Assembly: GCA_047967505.1 (NCBI GenBank)
Contig: CM106538.1
DNA from: Dipteris shenzhenensis
Lineage: Eukaryota > Polypodiophyta > Polypodiopsida > Gleicheniales
Reading direction: 5' to 3' (one strand)
Length of the DNA: 64,000 bases
Positions 44,991 to 56,600 of this stretch are shown here, in pieces (position 1 is the first letter of the stretch; each line of letters opens with the position of its first letter). The notes beneath the pieces were generated by a model that had not been told where the DNA came from, did no database searches, and saw only the letters and a program-made list of their open reading frames with translations. Both the position numbers and the translations under genes were made by a program.

Positions 44991-45756
44991 TTTGGCCGTT
45001 GAATTGGAACCCACGTGAGTGAGTAGGTCGGTGTGATGGCCCGTACTCGTTCTTAGTTAATTGTGGCTTGATAATATCGAAGTCAAAGTCGACAAAGGGG
45101 ACCTGCAAGGTTCATAACCGAGCGTTCATATAAGCATGAATAATCAACAAACATAACCCAGCATTCATGTAAGCTAAGCGTTCAATGCTTTCAAAGTCGC
45201 AACGATGGAGACACTCAAAGCTGCAATTTCTTCTACCTCGAGGTACGTAGCCCACATTGTTTTGAAGAAAAGGGAGTGACTGCCGCTACCATCAACCACA
45301 AAATGCAATTTCGTAACCCCACAAAAGAGAGAGACTTCGTGGAAACGGCCTAATTATTCTGCAACGAGAGATTCAAGCAACCAAATGAGCACCACGACGT
45401 AGGAGGAGCAGACATATTTTAGTGATTTGAATTTGATCACACCGATTGAACGGCATCAATCCGCCTACGACGAGCCAACTTGTAATCACTCTGTTTGACT
45501 TTCTTCCATTTGCCTGGAAAACTTGCCCCCCCCCGCAAGCTTTTGACCCGTGAGATGATACAAATAACCTCTCTGCCTCGTTGCCATAATCAGAAAACTA
45601 GCTCCCAATTCATTTCCTTGCGCCGCTTCGCTCCCGTCTTGATTCTTCTTCCTCATACAACCTTATCTTTTTTTGAGAATTGTCTCTCATTAGTACTCAG
45701 ATCATAGTCTGTAAACGTTTTCTCGGCGCAGAACAATTTGACGAGATTACTCTGTC
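44991..45756. other. Unique DNA upstream of the secreted-peptide ORF
   Basis: No transposon signature is seen. A candidate short first exon, METLKAAISSTS before GAG|GTACGTAG, lies at about 45206-45243. Its splice phase does not obviously join the downstream ORF. Confidence 0.35.
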
Positions 45757-46215
45757 GTGAAGGGCAACCCACAGCCACAGTCTAGCCCTGTAAGCTCGAT
45801 TTCTACAAGCAGCAAGGCTTTGTGCCTTCTTATAATCGTCGTGATGTTGCTAGCGCTCCCAGTTGAATCTCGCAGAATGGAATCACATACTCACCACCAT
45901 TCTCGAAGACGCCAGAGACAGCAGGGACAGTACATGCTCCAAAGCCTCCCCACCTCGCCTTATACTAGCCAGAGGACTAGCAGAAGATCGCACGCACAAG
46001 AGAACACTGACGAGCAAATAAGGCTATTAGACGTCAGAAATCAAAGCACACCAACGGGCCGGGGACTAAGGTTCCGTAACCGCAAAGTCTTAAGACCCGT
46101 TGCAAACCAACGGCAGTCCCTCTTCCGAGCAGCAGCTGCTCATGTGCAGTTCAACAGACTGAGCACTCCAGTTTCAGGGCCAAACCCTGGAGGCAATTCA
46201 GTACCAGCGCCGTGA
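45757..46215 (+). CDS. Putative secreted peptide precursor, CLE-like C-terminus
   Basis: A 152-codon open frame. Near its start is a strongly hydrophobic segment (KALCLLIIVVMLLALPVES) typical of a signal peptide. Then comes a basic, low-complexity middle rich in Arg, Gln, Ser and His, and a C-terminal RLSTPVSGPNPGGN followed by SVPAP. Plant CLE peptides are made from precursors of this layout and have a 12-residue C-terminal motif of the type R.VPSGPNP.HN. Here SGPNP and the final Asn match, while the VP order is swapped and the first Arg is displaced. The frame opens with GTG. The first ATG (45844) would remove part of the signal peptide, so the true start is probably in an upstream exon. 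No transposon similarity is seen. Function unproven. Confidence 0.4.
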   Translation: MKGNPQPQSSPVSSISTSSKALCLLIIVVMLLALPVESRRMESHTHHHSRRRQRQQGQYMLQSLPTSPYTSQRTSRRSHAQENTDEQIRLLDVRNQSTPTGRGLRFRNRKVLRPVANQRQSLFRAAAAHVQFNRLSTPVSGPNPGGNSVPAP

Positions 46216-47026
46216 TTATCTTGTGCCAATCACAGAAAGCGCCCTAGTCATTGCCATCAAGGTGATACAATCAAGGTGTTCGTCGTTGCCACGAAGTTGA
46301 TACAATGCTAGAGGCAATTCCGCACCAGCGCCATCGAGACAAACCATGAGGAACGCCAGGGCAACATGATAGATTATTATGCACCTTTGATCTAGAAGAA
46401 ACGATTCTCTCAAGGACGGATATTTCAAGAAACTCTAAGGTTAACTTCTCCAAACGTATGATAGTATGCAGAAAGAGCCTTCCGAACCCTTGCAGCCCGA
46501 TAGAATGGCATTGTGATGCTCTACGTTTGTTCAAACAATGTGTATAGTACTGCGTATTTGATTGGTTTCTACAACAAACAGGGGCTACTGAAAAAGAGAA
46601 GTTGCCCAAGAAGAAAACCAAAGAATTGTATGTTTTGAATTTATCAAAATTACGCTTTTCTATAAGAATGGATTCTTTAATTCTAGAATTCGTGGAATTG
46701 AACTATAGATTCTAAGTAATAGCAGTCATAGCTTTTTTCAATCGTTTATAAGATGAAAATGATTTGAATATGTACCTATGAAGAACAAAACAAATTATAC
46801 ATGTTGAACTTAAAATTTTGTGCTTATATGGAACAAGTGTTTGAAAGTGTGACTCCCTATCATGTTTGAGTGAATAAAACATTAATTTTTTGAATTTCCT
46901 AAATATTTATTCCATTCACAAAGCACAAGGTACAAAAATATTGAAACTAGATGCCTTAATAAAAAAGGGAGGCCCTCTTTCAAAAAAATGGTATTAGCGA
47001 GTGGAAGAGGGGGGAAGGGGGGAAGG
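46216..47026. other. Unique non-coding DNA 3' of the peptide ORF
   Basis: Downstream of the stop, at about 46310-46335, GAGGCAATTCCGCACCAGCGCC closely repeats the last codons of the ORF (GGAGGCAATTCAGTACCAGC at about 46189), a diverged local duplication. A plant-type polyadenylation signal candidate (AATAAA, in GTGAATAAAACA) lies at about 46873. No other gene is seen. Confidence 0.45.
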
Positions 47027-47521
47027 GGGATGGATTAAGGAGCAAGGGTAAGATGCCACGTGCCCTACTCAATGCATTCTTAAGGTTTTTCCAAATGTTT
47101 CCAGCTCCCTGCTCATCGCATATAAAGATGTGATCTTTCCAAATCATGCTGCCTCCTTCTCGCATATTGTTGATCTGCTACAATGCCTTCCATCCACTCG
47201 CTTTCTTCCTATCTTCCCTTGCGATCTGCCACACCGATTTGCTTGTGTACATTTCCCTCGCTACGAAGTGAATGCACTCTGTCGTGAAATATAGCAATAG
47301 ATGTGTCTCGTTTTAATTACGAGGACATGCCTCACTGCTAATGGATTTTGGTAGGGGGTCAGCATGGAATGGACAATGTTGCATGCTGCATATCTGGATT
47401 GATTGCTTTGCTCCTTCTAGCGGAAAAAACATTTTCGTGACTGCTCTTATTCCAGGTCACGATCCTCAGGGCGCCGCTCTTCCTCCGCCATACCCACAAA
47501 CTCCTCTTCTAGGATCGAGAG
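47027..47521. repeat. Segmental duplication copy 2, part 1 (matches 1-493)
   Basis: Collinear with the window start, with about a dozen single-base differences and a 2-base insertion. Confidence 0.95.
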
Positions 47522-47949
47522 AGCACAAGGAACTTTAGACTAATGCCTATATAGGAATTTGGTGTTCAACTAGGAAATTTGAGCATATTTCCTAGATAAA
47601 AAGAGGAATTTTCCCCTCTTCATCTAGGAATTTCTTTTTCCTATATAGACAGTCAATGCCATCTTGGAAATTTGTCATGTAATATGGAGAATCAAGTGGA
47701 TTCTATGTTTTCTATCTAGGAAATGACCTCTTTTTTTCACAGCAAATTGTATTTCCTATATAGATCACTCAATGCTATATAGGAAATGTGACATCCCATA
47801 TGGAGAATCAAATGAATTTTCTATTTTCTATATAGGAAATATGGTCTCTTCTAGGAAATATGTACTTTTATATGGATAATCAAGGGGATTCTCTGTTTCG
47901 TATATTAGAAATTAGCAAGACTGCATGTTTTGTATTGCAATTACCTACA

Positions 47950-49540
47950 TAGGAGGAGTTTTTTGTGTAAGAAAGACTGTTGAATATTGCATATAAAAAA
48001 ATATTTGTATATTAAAAATGAGCATGTACGTAACAAGTGTGGATCATTGTAATTTTAATAAGATATCTAATGTAGGCTAATTACATATTCTTTAATTTTA
48101 GAACACTATATTTCTTCTATATGGAGTCCAAATAAAAGTGACAATGAGAAGTACATGCACTTATTTTTATTCCAAAAAAATTCTAAGGTTTCTCCATTTT
48201 GTAAGTGAAAAATATAATAATGTTAAAATTATAATATGCTATGTAATTCAAAATTAATGTCCCAAATTAGAAGTACATGTGCAATGTTAAGTTGATAAGG
48301 CACTATCGTCTCATGTTTTCTAAGGTAAAACTATATCTCAAGGGAAATTTTTGCCAATAGAGGGTGAATAATCCCTTTAGCCATGAAATACACAATGTGT
48401 GATGTCAAATGTAATATTTTGGTGTAAAAATCAACTATCTCATGCACCCAATGACAAAATTATAACTCAAAATCAATGCTCTCTAACATAAGATAAATAT
48501 TATTTACCAATAAATATATGAAGTTGATTAAACTAATTACAAATTATGAGATGTTTATTTCCTGTAGTAGTGCACATCTTTTTTAGTTAGGTGCAAAACT
48601 ATTATGTTGCGATGTCAACTGGGTGTCCTTTCATCGTCAACGACATTCATATTTTGGTACCCTGAACATCCATGTACATTTGTAAATAAGTCCAAAATAA
48701 ACCGCTAGGTTGAGTGACTTATTGACCATATAAAAGTCTTTTATCTAATATTTACATAATTTTCTTCCTCCCATTGTGTTTTCCCCTTATATTATCGTAT
48801 TCATCGCATACACATTATACATTTTGTAGTATTATTTTGTGATGTTAATGCATCGTCACTCCATTAACTTTTTGATGCCCTTTGTCCAAATACATTTGAA
48901 AATAAATCCAAATAGATGTGTATGTTGCATGCTATATCATTAATCCAAAAGGAAGCCATCTAGACTAACATAATTTGCTTCACTCCTATTTTCCCTTTAC
49001 ATCTTTGTATTCTACACATATACATTCTCCTTTTGTAGTGCAATGATGGTAGAATATCCAACAACCCTCTACTAGACAAACATAGTTTTCATAAAAAGAT
49101 GATGGTTGAAGAAATTATGTATGAATCAAAAGAAACAAAGATTGAACCTATCCAATAAGAACCAAAAATATGGTTTAGGTGATGTAATAGTAACAAAAAA
49201 TGTTACCAAATGCAATTGGCACAAGATAAATCTATTGACAATAGAAATACATTCTTAGATGCTTAGTTTAGATTCAAACTACCAAAGGAAAAGTATCCCC
49301 ATTGCCATCACGAATTCCCATTCGTATATTATTACTCTACTTGTAATTGATGTCAAATTCCCCTTGAATCATTTCTTCCACTCTAATATGACTATGCAAT
49401 GCTAAGTTGGCATTTAAAAAGAAATCAATTTTTGTGTCAAACATCTACACTATGCTAATGGTTTAAATTTTAAACTATGTACATATGTCTTACAACCATC
49501 TTTACATAATTCTTTCCAATGGCATTAACACTATCATTCA
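47950..49540. other. Interior of the 3.4-kb element without visible gene
   Basis: AT-rich sequence, with no domain in any frame and no internal repeats of note. Confidence 0.5.
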
Positions 49541-49555
49541 TAGGTGAGTGAAAAA

Positions 49556-50134
49556 ATGAGAGATCACTTAGAACAGAAGACCGTGCAAAGAAGTGATAAA
49601 TCCCAAGGAAAGAGATGCAAGGTATTCTTATATTTAGAATTTATTTTCTATGATTTGAAGTCTTTATACCTTGATTTTAATCTCAATGTTTTATTTGAAT
49701 TAGAACTTAAAAGATATTCAAGGTACAGACATGGAGGTGACTACGATTTCAAGCGAGTATAGAAGAGTATGTGACAGCCTTTTACATTAGGCTTCATTAT
49801 TTAAATCATTTGCTTCGAATTTGTTAATATATTGTCACTTGTTTTGTTACTATGCCCTCAAGTGGATGACATTTCAGAGGAAAATATGGAGACGATACTT
49901 TTGAAATACATGGGAGTCCACACAATTCATGATATGTACTTTTCCTTAAAAAGTACATATGTGAAGCTTAAAAAGATGGAGAGTAGCTTCAAACAGTACT
50001 CTACAGACATCAAGAGACCAGCCAGTAACATTATGATAAGGGACATTGTGCATTGGCTTATTGAAAGTCAAAAAGTTAGATTCATGGAAAAATCTGATGT
50101 GCTTAGTTTAGAAGATATAGATATTTTGATATGA
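49556..50134 (+). pseudogene. Exon-like ORFs of unknown protein in 3.4-kb element
   Basis: The first frame starts at ATG 49556 (MRDHLEQKTVQRSDKSQGKR) and may end at a donor AAG|GTATTC near 49622. The second begins after CCCTCAAG near 49861 and encodes about 90 residues: VDDISEENMETILLKYMGV, then YVKLKKMESSFKQY and IMIRDIVHWLIESQKVRFME, closing at TGA 50132-50134. It is helical, Lys-rich and not repeat-derived. It could be the remains of an accessory (TNPA-like) protein or a captured host exon. No family is recognised. Confidence 0.35.
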
Positions 50135-50923
50135 CATTTAGCTTGATTCAAATAAGTCTTCAAAGATGTTATGTAGACTCTTTTAGCTCTCTTTGGTTGT
50201 CTTATATTTCTTATAGTAGAAGTTTTTTGCTTTTTCTTTTGAATATTGTAATAACGAATGGACTTTTTACCTTCTTATTATTTGTAGAAATATTAAAGAG
50301 AACTCCATAATCTTTTTGATGGTTTTGTTGAATCTTAGTGTAGATAATGTGAGTTAATGTAATTATAGTAACAATTGCTTATTGCTCTAGGTACTTTAAA
50401 AGTTCAAATTGCTACATATGAAAATGTGAAACATGAGTGCTTCATTTCTTAAATGATATAACTTAGACAAAATCACTTATTTCGTGTTCTCCCTATATAG
50501 GGAAATAGAAGATTCTCAATATTGTTTACTAGTTCATAACCAGGAAGTTTGCAAACTATGAAAAATGGGGCATTTCCTAGTTTGTCTTACAAAGAAAAAG
50601 AGGATTCTCTATATCATTTACTAGACTATAACTAGGAAGTGTGCAAACTAGGGAAAATGGAACATTTCCTAGTTAGACTATGTAGGGAATTGCTAATGAA
50701 TTTCACTATCTAGGAAAATTTTCCTATATGGTGAAATTCTCTAATGATTCCCTGCATTAACTTGCATAGGAAATTTTTTGATTGATTCCCTAGATAAGGT
50801 AACTAGGAAGTGTTCCATTTTCTTTAGTTTGCACTCTTACTAGTTATGTTCATTTCAAACTAGTAAATGATATAGAGAATCCTCTTCTTTTCCTATACAG
50901 AGAACATCTCAAAGTTCCTTGTG

Positions 50924-53287
50924 GTACGAGGGAGTGGAAAGAATAAGTTGGTGCCCCTCATTTCTCATTCCAGGATCGTGAGAGGGTGGTGGCCTTTGAG
51001 GGTGGCTGGGTGGAGGAGGTGGCAAGCAAGGGGGAGGGGAAGGGTTGAGGTCGACGAGGTGATCGCAGCAGTGAGGCGGAGGGGAGGGAGTGAGAGGGTG
51101 ATCACAACGAGGCTGAGGGGAGGGGCAAAGGAAAGTTAAAGGTTAATTAGATTAGCTTAATTGACATTAGGGGGTTTAGCATAGGTTAATGTTTTAATTA
51201 AATTGCCAACTGATTTTTTCAATGAATCATGCAAATTTTGTAACTTTTTTTAATCCAATCCAAATTCCTAATGCCAAGACAATTGAAATAGAAAATTACA
51301 AACCTAATGCAAAAATTTTGATGCAAATTCAATGCTCAAGCACAAAGTTAGAGAAATTTTAGAATTAGTAGAGCCATTAGTATTATCTATTTCAATGAGA
51401 GAAGGTCAAACATTAAAATACAAAATAAGTTTTAAGGTCAAGAGGAATATAGATTTCAATTGCTAAATTTATTAAAAATTTTCTCATCGTATCTTCTAAC
51501 ATTAAAATAAAGAAAAATTAATTTGGTGATGACATGTGGCAAGAAAAAAATTTCTACAAGCAAAGTTTTACAAACCAAGCTTACAAAAAAACATGCGTAG
51601 TCCATAATAATGGGAGTAACATTAAAATTCCATGTTAATTACAGGTTCTGTTTGTGTGTGTATGTGTGCATGAGTGCATGTTTGCACATGCATGCGTACG
51701 AGATGCCTACATCGATGTGTATGTGCATTCGCATTCCGTGTGCATGTGCAAATGCATGCACACATTTGTGCATGTATGCATGCGTAGATGCATCTGTGTG
51801 TGTGTGCGCGGGCGTGCACGTGGGAGAGAGACACTCATGTATGACCAACTTCCATTTTCATCTAAATACCCTTACACATTTTCCACAATCCTCATCACAT
51901 ATTCAACTATTTGCTGAATAAAACACATGACACTTTACTATGGGTTATCTCTATAGAAGTCAATTGATCTCTCCAAGTCTATGACAAATCATTAAAGGAG
52001 ATGATGATAATTCCATCAAATGGGATTATTGTATGCATATATATGTATGTGTAGAGAATCACAAAGTAGTATTTTACGCAACCCACTAGTTGTGCAATCT
52101 ATAATGCTCTTGTCTCAAGGATAGAGTTTCAACATGGAAAAAGGTTCTTCCTCCTTTTTCCCTAATTATTGGTCATTTGTAAAGTGGAACATGCACATTT
52201 TGGCATTTTCAAACATGCAAAGGTGTGTATTACTTATCTGTATGTGTTTGATGGTTAAGGCACTTTGAACAAACCTTTGAATAAGTATTTTCCATAAACT
52301 TGTATTTTTCCCTAAGATTTTTATGAAATTGGAGATTGCACAGCCAAAATTAATGAAATCTATGTAGTCATTTGTGTGGTGCACCTTGCACATTTTCTCT
52401 ATGTTCTTCTTTTACTTTTTCTCAAGTTTGAGTGCATAATTGCCAAAAAGTTGTGTAATGATATGCATATATCATAGATGTACATTATTGTACACTGCTG
52501 ATGGTCACGAAACCTTGAAAAAACTTTTCAATGAGTAAGTCACTTATACTTGAAAAGATTCATAATGATACGTGTCACGTATATGGTGGGATATGCACAT
52601 CTTCTCATTTTCAAACAAGCTACACATTGCATAAGCACCCAAAACATGTGCATCCGTACACTTATACCCAATGTGTATATTGGAGATGGTCACCAAACTT
52701 TGCAAAGACCTTTTAATGATTAACGACAAGCAACCAATCACCCAAGTTCCCCAACGCTACTCTTGGGCCTTAGAACAATAACCCCTTCCCCATGAGGGAG
52801 CTTAGTCAACCAATTATTCCAACATCTACTATTTGAAAACTCATTCTATTAAGCCTACATGATCTCAAGTGACATCCCTAAATCATCTTTTAAGGAAATT
52901 ATAGTACTATACTAGTAAAAAAGTGGTCCACCTTACTATGTACCAACCCATTTAAAGTTATCATCACTACTCCACCTAAATGGAGTAACTCTAATCCACT
53001 CTTTTTACGAAAGATGTAACATTGATCCACATTTTGAGCTTAACCCAAGTTACGCCCAAGTCCAATGCAACATAATATGTGGATAACAAATTTTCTTTCC
53101 ACAAGATAGATCCCACCTACTAAAAACTCTTATTCATGTCTACTATCATGAAGGTGCACTAAGAGCTAACTCAATATATTAAGGACATAGCATTATCAAC
53201 TCAAGTGCACCAAATTTCAACCTTATTGGAACTCAGAGCTCTTCTTATGGTCACAAGTAAAAATAATTGATATTGTAAAAGGTGATT
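50924..53287. repeat. Segmental duplication copy 2, part 2 (matches 494-2856)
   Basis: Near-identical to copy 1 with scattered substitutions, including the TG/ATGC tract at about 51642-51815. Gene-free. Confidence 0.95.
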
Positions 53288-53619
53288 CACTACTACACAT
53301 GGATCCTATTGCGATGTTTACGTACCGACATTTAGCGCCCGCTTAGCGTTAATCGTCAGTATGAAAAGCGGGTTTCCTAAATCGTCACTATATAGCGACT
53401 ATTGGTAAAAGTCGCTATATAGCGACTTTTAAGTATCGCTATATAGCGACACTGATATACAAATTTATAGCGATGTTTTTATAGAGAGATTTTTTTTTTA
53501 AAAGGCCTTAAAAGTTAGTTTTTTCTAATGACAAAATTTTTTAAATTTTCATACATGTTTGAGCTCATAGAGAATAAAAAAATGAGAGCATGTACATCAA
53601 GCCTTTGAAGCTCATATAT

Positions 53620-56600
53620 TCATGTCCAAGTTTGAGATGAGAAAAAACAAATAAGAGCATTTACATCAACTGTTTCATCTTGAGCCAAGTCTAAGGCGCC
53701 AAACAAGTCTATCTCCAACTCTATACCGAGTTGATCTCCTATATCATCATCGTACTCTAGCATCATACATTCACCTAAAAGTATTTGATCATCTTCTTCA
53801 ATAAAGCTTAAGTGTGGTGATTCTTGATTATTGTTGTCTTCTTCCTCAATATCGTGATCTCCATCCTCCTCCCGTGCGATGTCATTATGCGCATCTTCCT
53901 CTTGGCTCATATGGTGATCTACATCTTCTTCGCTAGATTCATCAATTGGATCCGGCATTGGTAGTGGCATCTCCATATCCACATCTCGATCTTCAAAAAT
54001 TTTCTTACTTCGTGGTGCAACTTGGATCACGTACCCCCGGGGGATTCACAAGAGGAAACTTATGATATCACATGAGTGTACAATAGGGGGGTTTCTTTTA
54101 ATGAGGCATAAGCTTATACATTAGGGGTGGGGGGCCTTTTATTTTTTCCCAATATTGAATTTAAGTTAGGGGGGCCATGCCATATTTAAGAGGGGGAGAC
54201 ATAGTATAGGCTACCTTGGATAACTAGTCCAAACAAGTTTGGTTTTGTGTATGGTTTTAAATAATCATAGGGAAAGTAATCTAAATTTTCTTATTGTGCG
54301 ATCTAAACGCTTGAGAAAGAACGTAGATTTAAGGAAAGGGGGGACATAATAGAATTTTGGTGGTATCTTATAAGCTTAAATAGGGGTGTTTTATCATCCT
54401 ACATGGATCTTAAATAGGGGGTTTTCTTGAAGTTCATGCACGTAGGTGACGTCCCCCTTTCATGAAGAGTGAATCCCCCGGGCACGTACCACCATCTTGG
54501 ATCAGAACGATCCGGATGAAAAACCACCTATATTGAAGATGGGTGCCAAATGTCGTCAATTATATATATGAAATTATGCTCAAGTGTATGTATCAATGGA
54601 CTTTAAAAACGAAAGCTTCGACTAATTAAATCATTAGTATGCACCTGCTCACAGTGCTCGGGAAGAACAAAAGTATCACTTTCATCGGTCCAATGTTTGG
54701 TGGAGTCTATTGCAAAGAGATCACTACTATCTTTTCTCACTGTCACATGGGGACCGTTGTAAGTAGTTCTAAACCATTTTACATCAAGAATGAAAATAGT
54801 AAATCGTCTGAAATCAATTTCATAGATGTCGTGTATGGTTCCACAATAATCCAACTATGAGGAGAGAAGATTGGTATCTGAAGCACTTGCTCGACTATCT
54901 TGTGTGAAGTTAGCCATGACTCCACAATCATACGTGACTCTCTTTGAATCGATGCGTTCCACACAAAACTGTCGTCCATATGACCATAATGCACTGTACT
55001 TTTTGTACTGTAAAAGAGCATCATTAAAACAATGAAGATGCATATATTTTATAGCATATATTGCCACAAATAATTACTTAATTACATCAAGAGGTAAGAA
55101 ACTTACATGCACCATACATCCAGATGATAACTCTCGCTCGCGCTTGTTTATTGTCTCTCCATCACATTCGGCTTTACGTAGAGCCAGTTGTAGCCAATCA
55201 AGTGACATGTGAGTAGGGAGAAGAGCGAAATCCCGTGGATATGGTTGTGATCGCTTGTACATTACTCTGAATCTCGTCCTTGCATTTATTCTTTCTGCTT
55301 TGGCCACTTCATATCTCTCAATCCACTTCTGCATCTCAGGGATATTGAGGATACAAAACTTATTGAATTTCTCCATTTGCTCTTCGCTCATCTTTCTTTC
55401 AATCCCTTTTCCTTGGGGAACCTCGCCAAAGATGCGATCATCATCCTTGTTGTGCCAAGCTTGCGGCATATCAGGATCCATGGATGCAAGAAACTCTGTG
55501 ATATATACTAATGACTCTTGCACAAGCCATCCCTCTGCCATGCTTGCTTCCGGTCTTGCTCTTTGTCTTACAAACCCCTTTAAAGTTTTCATAAACCGCT
55601 CGAGAAAAAACATCCATCGACTATGAACGGTACCTGCTATAGCCACCTCATCAACTATGTGCACAAGCAAGTGGACTTGAGTTGTCATAATGCTCGAGGG
55701 AAAGTGCTTCTCAAGCAAGCATACGGCTTCGATGGATTCCACCCTAGCCTTCTCGATGCTCAATATAGAGATCTCTTTTTGAGATATCCACCTATTTCAC
55801 ATGTCCATGCATATGTAAGATATTTGAGATATCCACCTATTTCACATGTCCATGAAGAAAATACATAATGCGATTTGATAGTAAGCATACCTCACAATAC
55901 CACAGATCTTGAATATAGCATTTATAACATCTTCTTGTAAGCACCCTTTTATTGTAATTGGGAGGATGAACTATCAAAGCAACAATGAAGTCATGTCAAC
56001 AATATAACATAATAATAATTACGCTAACGCATTACGATTATCGGTACACTAATTCTACTTAGAATACCTATAAGACTTTGTGCCAATCATGGGACTTGAG
56101 CCCACTAAGCTTATTGTCCTTTCAAAATGCTCCTTTCAAGCAATGCATGTACCCTGTCGGTGTTTGAAAAGAGGCAATATCTGCCTTGACCGCTGCCTCC
56201 TCCCTCATAGAGAGGATCCACGTTGCTTTCGGGAGGACAACTTTTCCCGAATCATGCACTTGGGGCCACAAACGAGACATCCTATTCATAGCACGCAAGT
56301 CTTCTCGCACTCCTCTCGAGTCCTTGGAACCAACCAAGTGTGCCCAAATAGTAGCCCCCACATTCTTGAAGATATGCATGGGATCCAATAGATGATTGAT
56401 TTGTAACTGACCCCAATAAGGAAGCTCCTGAAAGATTGATAGCCTCTTCACACCAGGAGGAGGTTCCTCTCCATTCGCCCTCCAAGCTTGAATCCAGTCA
56501 CTTGCCTTCAAATATGATGGTGGTGGATCAAGCTGACCTCCATGTGCGAGATGGTCAAGTGGAAGGTATCGAGCATGATCTTCATAAACATTTTTCCTCA

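Larger units (their letters stand above)
47524..50923. mobile_element. 3.4-kb CAC...GTG DNA transposon, probably non-autonomous CACTA-like
   Basis: The ends CACAAGGAACTTT (47524) and AAAGTTCCTTGTG (50923) are perfect inverted repeats of 13 bases. Subterminal regions (about 47540-47960 and 50480-50900) are packed with CTATATAGGAAAT and CTAGGAAATTT units in both orientations. The empty site is seen at 493/494 in copy 1. CAC...GTG ends and dense subterminal repeats suggest the En/Spm superfamily. Clean flanking target duplication is not evident (an extra AG precedes the left end). Inside are only two short exon-like frames, so it lacks a transposase. Confidence 0.8.
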
